A stretch of DNA of 8,263 nt from the NCBI GenBank assembly GCA_937864975.1, contig CALMDI010000897.1, forward strand, positions 1-8,263. Reading direction: 5' to 3'. The position numbers were made by a program, and so were the translations under genes. The stretch is from an uncultured Chloroflexota bacterium (lineage in GTDB: Bacteria > Chloroflexota > Anaerolineae > Aggregatilineales > Phototrophicaceae). The notes beneath the pieces were generated by a model that saw nothing but the letters and a program-made list of their open reading frames with translations, was not told the origin of the DNA and ran no database searches. Below are positions 1 to 6,048 of this stretch, piece by piece; within the stretch, counting starts at the first letter, position 1; every line of letters starts with the position of its first letter.

Positions 1-46
1 TGTGCAGCCTCGACTCGCCGGGTTACGTATTAATCTTTTGTCTTTT

Positions 47-94
47 ACTCAGTACTCAGCACTTGGAACTCAGTACTCAGTACTTCTTGAGTAA
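47..94. repeat. 21-bp tandem repeat with flanking inverted repeat, upstream of nuoM
   Basis: Two consecutive 21-bp units, 47-67 and 68-88, both begin ACTCAGTACTCAG and continue with (C/T)ACTT. The whole block is bracketed by a perfect 7-bp inverted repeat, TTACTCA at 45-51 and TGAGTAA at 88-94, and each unit contains the palindrome AGTACT. It ends just before the nuoM ribosome binding site. It has the look of a short intergenic repeat family; a copy number elsewhere in the genome cannot be seen from here. Confidence 0.7.
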
Positions 95-110
95 CCGAGG
101 AGACGCCTGA

Positions 111-1676
111 ATGGAAGCAACCGGTCTATCCCTCGTCACAGTGGTGCTGTTTCTGCCGCTGGTCGGGTTCATCATCGTTCTGTTTATGAACGAGCAGCGC
201 CACGCCGCCAATATTCGCTGGACGACGCTCGGCGTGAGTATCGTCACCTTTGTCGCCACGCTGCTTCTCTGGGCATTGTTCGACCCGAATCAGCCCGGTT
301 TGCAGATGGTGCAGCGGTGGGACTGGCTGCCGAACTTTGGCATCAGCTTTTACGTCGGCGTGGATGGCATCAGCCTGCTGCTGGTTCTGCTGACGGCGTT
401 CATCATGCCGCCCGCCATCCTCGTGTCGTTCCGCAGCCACGCGCTTCACGAGCGCGGGCGCGAGAAGCTGTATTACCTGTTTTTGATGCTGCTCGAATGG
501 GCGATGATCGGCGTGTTCGTGGCGCAGGACCTGCTCATCTTCTTTATCTTCTGGGAAGTGACGCTCGTGCCGATGTACTTCCTGATCGGCATCTGGGGTT
601 CCGAGCGCCGCGTCTATGCTGCCGTCAAGTTTTTCCTGTACACGATGGCGGGTTCGATCCTGATGCTGCTGGCGCTTCTGTACGTCGGCACGAAGGCGGG
701 CACGTTCGCGATGCCGGAAATTCTGGCGATGATCCAGAGCGGCGCGCTGGACTTCCCCTTCGACGGCTTGTTCAGCCCGCAGTCGTTCCTGTTCCTCGGC
801 TTTTTCCTGGCGTTCGCGGTGAAAGTCCCCATCTGGCCCCTGCATAGCTGGCTGCCGGACGCGCACGTGCAGGCGCCGACGGCAGGCTCCGTTATTCTGG
901 CGGGCGTCCTGCTGAAGATGGGGACGTACGGTCTGGTGCGATTCTGCCTGCCGCTGTTCCCGGAAGCGAGCATCGCCTGGGCGCCGTTTGTCGCGGTGCT
1001 GGCGGTCATCGGCATTATCTATGGCGCGTGGGTCAGCTACGCGCAGACGGACGTGAAGAAGCTGGTGGCGTACTCCTCGGTCAGCCACCTGGGCTTCGTC
1101 GTCCTCGGCATCTTCGCGCTCAACGCGGCGGGAATTCAGGGCGGCATTCTTCAGATGGTCAATCACGGCGTCAGCACGGGAGGCTTGTTCCTCATCGTGG
1201 GGATGCTGTACGAGCGCCGTCACACGAAAGCCATCGACGCTTTCGGCGGCATCTGGAAGGCGCTGCCGCTGTTCGGCGCGCTGAGTTTGATTATCGTCCT
1301 GAGCAGCATGGGCTTGCCCGGCTTGAACAGTTTCGTCGGTGAGTTCACGATTTTGCTCGGCACGCTTGGGAGCACGGTGCTTGGTTTCGGTTTTGCCCTG
1401 TTCGCGTCGCTTGGTGTCATCCTCGCTGCCATCTATTTGCTTTATATGTTCCAGCGGGTCTACATGGGCGAGCTTAAAGAGGAAAACAGCAACCTCGAAC
1501 CGCTGCACTGGACGGAAAAGGCGGCGCTTGTGCCGATCATCGTCAGTATATTTCTTCTCGGTCTCGCGCCTTACCTGTTTTTCCGCCCGATGGATGCCAG
1601 CGTCAATGCGTTGGTGAACCAGGTCAACCCGTCGGCGCCCGCGATCGTGCAGAGCATTGACGAGCAGCCGGAATAG
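111..1676 (+). CDS. nuoM: NADH-quinone oxidoreductase subunit M (complex I membrane arm)
   Basis: A 521-residue, highly hydrophobic Mrp-antiporter-like subunit of the respiratory NADH dehydrogenase (complex I), which helps translocate protons across the cytoplasmic membrane. Length is normal for NuoM. Family hallmarks are all visible: the essential TM5 glutamate in FWEVTLVPMYFLIG (E149), the lysine in VKVPIWPLHSWLPDAH (K238), the lysine in LLKMGTYG (K269), the KKLVAYSSVSHLG stretch (316-328, with H326), a histidine in MVNHGVSTGG (H352) and the TM12 glutamate of NSFVGEF (E411). These correspond by pattern to the E. coli NuoM proton-channel residues. The ATG at 111 follows a good Shine-Dalgarno, GAGGAGA, at 97-103. 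nuoN follows 12 bp after the stop, so the two are almost certainly co-transcribed. nuoL would be expected just upstream, outside the window. Confidence 0.97.
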   Translation: MEATGLSLVTVVLFLPLVGFIIVLFMNEQRHAANIRWTTLGVSIVTFVATLLLWALFDPNQPGLQMVQRWDWLPNFGISFYVGVDGISLLLVLLTAFIMPPAILVSFRSHALHERGREKLYYLFLMLLEWAMIGVFVAQDLLIFFIFWEVTLVPMYFLIGIWGSERRVYAAVKFFLYTMAGSILMLLALLYVGTKAGTFAMPEILAMIQSGALDFPFDGLFSPQSFLFLGFFLAFAVKVPIWPLHSWLPDAHVQAPTAGSVILAGVLLKMGTYGLVRFCLPLFPEASIAWAPFVAVLAVIGIIYGAWVSYAQTDVKKLVAYSSVSHLGFVVLGIFALNAAGIQGGILQMVNHGVSTGGLFLIVGMLYERRHTKAIDAFGGIWKALPLFGALSLIIVLSSMGLPGLNSFVGEFTILLGTLGSTVLGFGFALFASLGVILAAIYLLYMFQRVYMGELKEENSNLEPLHWTEKAALVPIIVSIFLLGLAPYLFFRPMDASVNALVNQVNPSAPAIVQSIDEQPE

Positions 1677-1688
1677 GACGGAGATCCG

Positions 1689-3200
1689 ATGGAAATTCCG
1701 AGCGTTGCCGAACTGAATCTTGGGGTCACCCTCCCGGCGCTGCTCCTCGGCGTGTGGTCGTGCGTGGTCCTGATTGCCGATCTGTTCATCCCGAAGGGGC
1801 GTAAAGAAGTGACTGCCGGGCTGGCAGTTCTCGGCATCGTCCTGGCGTTTCTGGCAAACCTGTGGGTGTTTAATAACCCCGGCGTTGCCTTCATGGGCAT
1901 GTACGTCGCCGACCGTTTCAGCACGTTTCTGAACATGGTGATCCTGCTGACGGCGTTTATCGCCGTTCTGATGAGCGTCGATTACCTGAAGCGCACGGGC
2001 ATGGATCGCGGCGAGTATTACCCGCTGCTGCTCATCACGTCGGCGGGGATGATGTTCATGGGGAGCGCGAACGATCTCACCGTGATCTTTATCGCGCTGG
2101 AACTGCTCAGCATTCCGCTCTACGTCATGGCGGCGTTCCGCACGCCCGATCCGAAGTCCGAAGAGAGCGGCATGAAGTATTTCATCCTCGGCGCGTTCTC
2201 GTCGGCATTTTTCGTGTTCGGCGCGACGCTGCTGTATGGGGCGACCGGCTCGACCAGCCTTCCGGTGATCTTCGACTCGGTGTCGCGCGCGCTGGCGGGC
2301 GAAGGGTCGTCGGTACTTTTGTTATTGCTGGGCGCGGGCTTGACGTTTGTAGGGCTTGGCTTCAAGGTCGCGGTGGTCCCGTTCCACATGTGGACGCCGG
2401 ACGTCTACGAGGGCGCGCCAACGCCCGTGACGGCGTTCATGAGCGTGGGCGCGAAGGCAGGCGGTTTCGCCGCGCTCCTGCGGATTCTGATCGTCGCGCT
2501 GCCTACCCTGATGTTCGAGGGACAGACGGCGGCGACGTGGCAGACGATTGTGTGGATTATCGCGGCGCTGACGCTGATCCTCGGCAACATCGTCGCCATC
2601 TCGCAGACCAATATCAAGCGCCTGCTGGCGTACTCCTCGATTGCCCACGCGGGTTATATTCTGATGGCAGTCGCCGCGGCGGGAACCGCGTCGGTGGCGG
2701 ATATGGCAACGCAGGCGGCGTTGATTTACCTCCTCGCTTACGCCTTCACGAACCTCGGCGCGTTCGCGGTGGCGCTGGCGATTGAAAAGAACGACGGCAG
2801 CGGCACCGATCTGGACGATTTCAGGGGCTTGGCGAAGAGCCGCCCGGTGCTGGCGTTCGCGATGGCAGTCTTCATGCTCAGCCTGACGGGGATTCCGCTG
2901 ACCGCGGGCTTTATAGGCAAGTGGCTGGTGTTTCAGGCGACGCTTGAATCGGGGCTGTATACGCTGGCGGTGATCGGCGTCCTGACGAGCGTGGTCAGCG
3001 CGTTCTACTACGTGCGCGTGATCGTGAATATGTACCTGGATACCGACGCCGAGGGCGACCCGGCAGCAGGGGCAACGCCCTACGTGCAGTGGGCGGTGTA
3101 TATTGGCGTGGCGGGGACGATTTTGCTTGGCATCCTGCCGTCGCTGGTGACCAACCTGAGCGACACGATCACCCTGACGGCGAGCTTTCTGGCACGGTAA
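1689..3200 (+). CDS. nuoN: NADH-quinone oxidoreductase subunit N (complex I membrane arm)
   Basis: A 503-residue polytopic protein, the antiporter-like subunit of complex I closest to the peripheral arm among L, M and N. Diagnostic features are IALELLSIPLYVM (E138, the TM5 glutamate), GFKVAVVPFHMWTPDVYEGAP (K226), SVGAKAGGF (K256), IKRLLAYSSIAHAGY (309-323) and GFIGKW (K411). A lysine at this last site, where NuoM has glutamate, is the NuoN signature and separates it from NuoM and NuoL. All channel residues are present, so the protein should be functional. The ATG start has a Shine-Dalgarno-like GGAG at 1680-1683 in the 12-bp spacer after nuoM. A strong terminator begins 27 bp after the stop, so nuoN is probably the last gene of the nuo operon. 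Confidence 0.97.
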   Translation: MEIPSVAELNLGVTLPALLLGVWSCVVLIADLFIPKGRKEVTAGLAVLGIVLAFLANLWVFNNPGVAFMGMYVADRFSTFLNMVILLTAFIAVLMSVDYLKRTGMDRGEYYPLLLITSAGMMFMGSANDLTVIFIALELLSIPLYVMAAFRTPDPKSEESGMKYFILGAFSSAFFVFGATLLYGATGSTSLPVIFDSVSRALAGEGSSVLLLLLGAGLTFVGLGFKVAVVPFHMWTPDVYEGAPTPVTAFMSVGAKAGGFAALLRILIVALPTLMFEGQTAATWQTIVWIIAALTLILGNIVAISQTNIKRLLAYSSIAHAGYILMAVAAAGTASVADMATQAALIYLLAYAFTNLGAFAVALAIEKNDGSGTDLDDFRGLAKSRPVLAFAMAVFMLSLTGIPLTAGFIGKWLVFQATLESGLYTLAVIGVLTSVVSAFYYVRVIVNMYLDTDAEGDPAAGATPYVQWAVYIGVAGTILLGILPSLVTNLSDTITLTASFLAR

Positions 3201-3227
3201 GAATAAACGTAAACGCGAATGATGTAG

Positions 3228-3256
3228 GGGCGCACAGCCGTGCGCCCTTTTGTTTT
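3228..3256 (+). terminator. Intrinsic terminator of the nuo operon
   Basis: A perfect 8-bp GC stem, GGGCGCAC (3228-3235) and GTGCGCCC (3240-3247), has a 4-nt loop AGCC and is followed by TTTTGTTTT (3248-3256). The T tract is on the nuoN side only, so it terminates plus-strand transcription. Its last bases overlap the TAA stop (3255-3257) of the convergent minus-strand gene. Confidence 0.88.
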
Positions 3257-3974
3257 ACAGCACGCAGCCGCCACGCGCGCTGAGCGCATAAGTCTTCAGT
3301 TCCTGTGGCAGCGCGGGCTGGCGCTTGAGATAGGCGTCGATGGTCGCTGTGACGGTATCGGGGTAATACCGGCACCAGTGCCCCAAGCCGTGCAGCGCGC
3401 TCTCCTGACAGGCGATGGAGTCCAGCGCCAGCGCGCGCTCCATGACGTCCAGAAGGGCGTGGTTCAGTCTGTGTCCGATGGTGTCGTCGGGCTTGCCGCC
3501 CAGCGGCACGATGTCCCACCACATGTAGCAGGCAGAATTGAGCGGGTTCACGCCCTGCGGGTCGGACGGGGTGCCGCGCAGCAAATGGCTCAGGTGCGGC
3601 GTGCAGCGCGGCACGAACAGCCGCTCGTAGACGCATGAAAACGATTGGATGCAGCGCTCGCGCTCCTGCCACGGCACGTTCTCGTCCATGAGAGCGAACA
3701 TGTGGCTGGAACAGGCGTTACTCAGCAGGAACCACAATCCCTGATTTAGCTGGGCGTCGGTGTAGGGCTGTGCGACGATTTCAATAGACTCGAACGCCTG
3801 CGTCAGATAGCAAACCGTGATGGCGGGGTCGTCAAGCTCGTTCCACCAATCGGCGTTGGGCGCGAAGTGCCACGCGGGCATGGCATCGTCCACGGGATGA
3901 TCGAAGACATACATCAGCCATTCGTCATAGCTCAGGTTGGTGAGTTGCCCGCCCACACGTGCCCCTACGAACAC
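3255..3974 (-). CDS. Uncharacterised Cys/His/Trp-rich soluble protein
   Basis: I do not recognise a named family. The frame encodes up to 239 residues with no membrane segment or signal peptide, and looks mostly helical. It has 9 cysteines, 9 histidines and many tryptophans, and blocks that look like conserved motifs: LSYDEWLMYVFDHP (14-27), QLNQGLWFLLSNACSSHMFA (75-94), PRCTPHLSH (122-130), LNSACYMWWD (145-154) and ESALHGLGHW (191-200). The start is uncertain. The longest frame opens at a GTG (3972-3974) with no Shine-Dalgarno, next to repeat-like sequence; a GTG at 3954-3956, preceded by AGGGG, is an equally good or better start and would remove six residues. The gene is convergent with nuoN and lies 75 bp downstream of the CoA-binding gene on the same strand. 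The coding pattern is convincing; function is unknown. Confidence 0.8.
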   Translation of the reverse strand: MFVGARVGGQLTNLSYDEWLMYVFDHPVDDAMPAWHFAPNADWWNELDDPAITVCYLTQAFESIEIVAQPYTDAQLNQGLWFLLSNACSSHMFALMDENVPWQERERCIQSFSCVYERLFVPRCTPHLSHLLRGTPSDPQGVNPLNSACYMWWDIVPLGGKPDDTIGHRLNHALLDVMERALALDSIACQESALHGLGHWCRYYPDTVTATIDAYLKRQPALPQELKTYALSARGGCVL

Positions 3975-3980
3975 AGGAAA

Positions 3981-4020
3981 TTGAACCGCCAGGACGCCAG
4001 GATCACGGAGAGTTTCAAAA
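3981..4020. repeat. Short intergenic repeat with tandem CGCCAGGA units
   Basis: The 75-bp spacer between two minus-strand genes contains a perfect 8-bp tandem duplication, CGCCAGGA at 3987-3994 and 3995-4002, preceded by TTGAAC and followed by an AT-rich TTTCAAAA. It resembles the GAACCGCCAAGACGCCAAG-type intergenic repeats I recall from several bacterial phyla. That resemblance is from memory and was not searched. There is no coding content here that I would support. Confidence 0.55.
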
Positions 4021-4049
4021 TTTGACCGTGGCGAGCTTAGCGAAACACC

Positions 4050-4484
4050 TTATCCCTGTATCATATTTCGGAAGAGGCGCTTGTGTTCCTTACGAATGCA
4101 GATATCGGTGCCGATGTTCAGCCCGGCGTCGAGCGCTTTTTGCACCGCTTCGTCGTCGTGGACGGTTTCCTGCGCCCAGACGGTTTTCGCGCCGACCGCG
4201 ATTGCCTCGTCCACGATTTCGGGGAGATACATGGATTTTCGGAAGACGTCGACAATGTCGATGGGCTCCGGCACGTCCGCGAGCGACTTGTAGGTGCGGT
4301 TCCCATCAATTTCCTCAATCGTCGGATTGACGGGGTAAACCGTGTAGCCGACTTCTTCCAGATATTTGCCGACCTCGTAGCTGGTGTAATAGGGATCATC
4401 CGACATGCCGACGACGGCGATCACAGTCGAGTGCACCAGCACGTCACGCCGCGCCTCGGCATCCTGATTCAGATTCTTGCCCAC
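4050..4484 (-). CDS. CoA-binding domain protein (CoA_binding_2, YccU-like)
   Basis: A small soluble Rossmann-fold protein, 144 residues from the chosen start. The CoA_binding_2 pattern is clear in order: a glycine-containing first strand and loop, AVVGMSDDP (about 23-31), SYEVGKYLEEVGYTVYPVNP (35-54), DIVDVFRKS (76-84), VDEAIAVGAKTVWAQETV (91-108) and the C-terminal TDICIRKEHKRL (126-137), whose cysteine matches the DRC-type motif usual in this family. The family is thought to bind coenzyme A or a related nucleotide; its cellular role is poorly defined. I start at GTG 4482-4484 because AAAGGA lies 9 nt upstream. An in-frame TTG at 4500-4502 would add six residues, but the Shine-Dalgarno would then sit inside the gene. 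Hairpins separate it from the TfoX-like gene upstream on the same strand. Confidence 0.9.
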   Translation of the reverse strand: MGKNLNQDAEARRDVLVHSTVIAVVGMSDDPYYTSYEVGKYLEEVGYTVYPVNPTIEEIDGNRTYKSLADVPEPIDIVDVFRKSMYLPEIVDEAIAVGAKTVWAQETVHDDEAVQKALDAGLNIGTDICIRKEHKRLFRNMIQG

Positions 4485-4493
4485 GGTGATCTG

Positions 4494-4499
4494 TCCTTT
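4494..4499 (-). promoter_or_regulatory. Ribosome binding site deciding the CoA-binding protein start
   Basis: Minus-strand AAAGGA lies 9 nt before the GTG at 4482-4484. It directly follows the alternative TTG at 4500-4502, which has no such site of its own, and so favours the shorter protein. Confidence 0.55.
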
Positions 4500-4510
4500 C
4501 AATAGCAGAC

Positions 4511-4533
4511 GCCGGGGGCTGAAGCGCCCCGGC
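4511..4533. repeat. GC-rich hairpin 1 in the TfoX-like/CoA-binding spacer
   Basis: GCCGGGGGC (4511-4519) pairs with GCGCCCCGGC (4524-4533) around a TGAA loop, with one bulged base. No T tract follows on either strand, so it is not a standard terminator. The form resembles widespread GC-rich intergenic hairpin repeats. It lies upstream of the minus-strand CoA-binding gene. Confidence 0.6.
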
Positions 4534-4541
4534 TGCCTGTT

Positions 4542-4579
4542 CGGGCGGGAAGGGCATTAAAAGCCCTCTGACCCGCCCG
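4542..4579. repeat. Two-part long hairpin 2 in the TfoX-like/CoA-binding spacer
   Basis: An outer perfect 8-bp stem, CGGGCGGG (4542-4549) with CCCGCCCG (4572-4579), encloses an inner 5-bp stem, AGGGC (4551-4555) with GCCCT (4563-4567), and an AT-rich loop ATTAAAA. It starts 16 bp past the TfoX-like stop codon on the minus strand. It lacks a T tract, so termination is possible but not shown. Confidence 0.65.
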
Positions 4580-4594
4580 GAATACGCGGATTCA

Positions 4595-4894
4595 TCAGAT
4601 CGTTACAGGTTTCCAGTTCTGTACGTAATCAATTTCCGCTTCCGCGCGAAGCTCCTCCTTCAACGGCGGAGGCAGCGCCCGCCAATGGATATTCCTGAGC
4701 GCGGCTTCAAGCCCGTAAAGAGAATTGAGCGAGACGCGATCCGGGTGCAGCACTTTGGCGCGGCGATACGCCTCGACGGAGCCGATGGTTTCGAGATCGG
4801 CGCGGCTGTGAATGCCGATTTCGCGAAGCCAACCCATGCTCACGGGTCCAATAGTCTGGATTCCGGTCGCGTCCTGTTTCTTACGTAGCGCCAA
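4595..4894 (-). CDS. TfoX C-terminal domain protein (stand-alone)
   Basis: A 99-residue protein made almost entirely of a TfoX C-terminal domain, a small helical fold with helix-hairpin-helix character. Matching features are TIGPVSMGWLREIGIHSRAD (14-33), LETIGSVEAYRRAK (34-47), VSLNSLYGLEAALRNIHWRA (54-73) and the LPPPLKEELRAEAE tail (74-87). The N-terminal TfoX domain found in the Haemophilus competence regulator Sxy/TfoX is absent, as is common for stand-alone copies, so a role in competence should not be assumed. The start is TTG (4892-4894), supported by AAGGA only 5 nt upstream. The gene is divergent from the EamA transporter and is the first of three minus-strand genes. Family assignment is confident; function is unknown. 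Confidence 0.9.
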   Translation of the reverse strand: MALRKKQDATGIQTIGPVSMGWLREIGIHSRADLETIGSVEAYRRAKVLHPDRVSLNSLYGLEAALRNIHWRALPPPLKEELRAEAEIDYVQNWKPVTI

Positions 4895-4899
4895 GTTTA

Positions 4900-4904
4900 T
4901 CCTT
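4900..4904 (-). promoter_or_regulatory. Ribosome binding site supporting a TTG start
   Basis: Minus-strand AAGGA lies 5 nt before the TTG start of the TfoX-like gene. No ATG or GTG lies nearby in frame, so this decides the start. Confidence 0.65.
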
Positions 4905-4911
4905 TTTGGAC

Positions 4912-4941
4912 TGGAATGGTTTCGTCAGAATCTACTACAAT
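4912..4941 (+). promoter_or_regulatory. Possible promoter of the EamA transporter gene
   Basis: TACAAT (4936-4941) matches the sigma-70 type -10 box at 5 of 6 positions. The only -35 candidate, TGGAAT at 4912-4917 with an 18-bp spacer, is weak. Transcription from here would start near 4948, which fits translation from the ATG at 5014 and argues against the longer open frame that begins at the TTG at 4906. Confidence 0.35.
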
Positions 4942-5013
4942 CGTAGCTGCCTTGCCGACTCTCGCGCATCTCCACTTCAACGCGCCTCCGCGGAAACGCC
5001 GCCGGGATGTTCC

Positions 5014-5991
5014 ATGACTCTGCTCAGTATGCCCCAATCGATTCGATCTGCCGTGACGCGCATGGATCGCAGAGAGCGCGAAGGCTTGGTGCTGATTTTG
5101 CTGGCGGTGTTAGGCTATTCGTTCTTTACCGTCTGGGTGCGCGGTATTTCCGCCTCTGGCTTGCCCGAACTCGACATGGCAACGTGGCGCTTTCTGTTTA
5201 CCGTCCCCATCATCTGGCTGCTCGCGCGCGCGCGCGGCGAACGTCCTTCAGGGGGGGTGCCCATCCCGCGCGTCGCCCTGCTGCTGACGGGTCCCTTGAT
5301 GACGGTGGCGGCGCTCGCCGCGATGATCGGTCTGCAAACCATTCCCGCGTCGGTCTATCTGCTGCTGTTCTATACGTATCCGGCGCTGGTCGCCCTGCTG
5401 TCGCTGCTGCGCGGCGAGCGTATCGAACGGACGGCGTGGCTGGCGCTGGGGATCACGCTGGTGGGCGCGGCGCTGACGATGCCGAACCTGAGCGAAGGCT
5501 TACAGCAGGGCGCGAACGTACAGGGTGTCGTGCTGGCGCTGGTGAATGCCGTCGCCGTCGCCGTGTATTTTGTCGTCCAGAGCCACCTGTTAAGGGGCTG
5601 TACCGACACGGTGCGGGCGTCGGCGTGGAGCCTGACGGGAACGCTCATACCGCTGGTGGTGCTGCTCCCGTTTCGCCCGCTGCAACTCCCGGCAAACCTC
5701 ATGGTCTGGTTCAACCTTGCCTGCCTGATTCTGGTCAGCACCGTGCTGCCGGTGGTCATGCTGAACGCGGGCATTCAACGGCTCGGCGCGCCGCGCGCCG
5801 CCATCCTCGGCACGACAGAACTGGTGCTGGCGCTACTCTGGGCGGTCCTGATCTTAGGCGATACCATCACGCCGGTTCAGGTGGCTGGCGGCGTGCTCAT
5901 CTTCTTCAGCATCATTCTGCTGCAAATCCGGCAAATCCGAAGCCCGACGCCTCCACCCCTGATCCCCGGCGATCACACCGTGGGTCTCTGA
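5014..5991 (+). CDS. EamA/DMT-family permease (drug/metabolite exporter)
   Basis: A 325-residue inner-membrane protein with about ten predicted transmembrane helices arranged as two EamA repeats. Repeat 1 ends with PASVYLLLFYTYPALVALLS (111-130) and repeat 2 with GAPRAAILGTTELVLALLWA (258-277) followed by ILGD, each carrying the usual pattern of the final EamA helices. Family members export amino acids, metabolites or drugs; the substrate cannot be read from sequence. The frame is open from a TTG at 4906, but that 36-residue extension is charged, low in hydrophobicity and overlaps a likely promoter. I chose ATG 5014, which has GGGA (5004-5007) 6 nt upstream; an ATG at 5062 just before the first helix is also possible. 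The Pro-rich C-terminal tail is not conserved in type. The coding strand contains a G7 run at 5251-5257 and a 14-bp CG alternation at 5223-5236, with the frame intact. Confidence 0.93.
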   Translation: MTLLSMPQSIRSAVTRMDRREREGLVLILLAVLGYSFFTVWVRGISASGLPELDMATWRFLFTVPIIWLLARARGERPSGGVPIPRVALLLTGPLMTVAALAAMIGLQTIPASVYLLLFYTYPALVALLSLLRGERIERTAWLALGITLVGAALTMPNLSEGLQQGANVQGVVLALVNAVAVAVYFVVQSHLLRGCTDTVRASAWSLTGTLIPLVVLLPFRPLQLPANLMVWFNLACLILVSTVLPVVMLNAGIQRLGAPRAAILGTTELVLALLWAVLILGDTITPVQVAGGVLIFFSIILLQIRQIRSPTPPPLIPGDHTVGL

Positions 5992-6000
5992 TTTTCTCAT

Positions 6001-6035
6001 CTGTGGTTTACGTCCTTCGCGTAAACTGGTCACAG
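6001..6035. promoter_or_regulatory. Inverted repeat before the two-helix membrane protein gene
   Basis: A perfect 7-bp inverted repeat, GTTTACG (6006-6012) and CGTAAAC (6020-6026), has a 7-nt spacer. An outer CTGTG (6001-6005) and CACAG (6031-6035) extend it across a 4-nt bulge. It begins 9 bp after the EamA stop and ends just before the Shine-Dalgarno GAGGA (6040-6044). It may be an operator or an mRNA hairpin; no T tract follows, so it is a poor terminator candidate. Confidence 0.5.
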
Positions 6036-6048
6036 AAGCGAGGACAGG

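Noticed and set aside
1..46. Possible C-terminal end of nuoL (a stop TAA at 31-33 in frame 1)
   Set aside because: Only ten codons precede the stop and none match a recognisable NuoL C terminus; the assignment would rest on gene order alone.
126..1508. 460-residue open frame on the minus strand opposite nuoM
   Set aside because: Its composition is Arg/Gln/His/Asp-rich with no domain, and it lies exactly antisense to a clearly conserved gene; this is a typical GC-rich shadow.
3959..4505. Plus-strand open frames opposite the CoA-binding gene
   Set aside because: The minus-strand protein has an unmistakable CoA_binding_2 pattern; the plus-strand translations have none.
3224..4579. A CRISPR array or insertion sequence suggested by the clustered repeats
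   Set aside because: The repeats are of different sequence, not regularly spaced, and no transposase or cas gene is present.
4906..5013. N-terminal extension of the EamA protein from a TTG start
   Set aside because: It overlaps the likely promoter, has no membrane character or ribosome binding site, and is not needed for the EamA fold.
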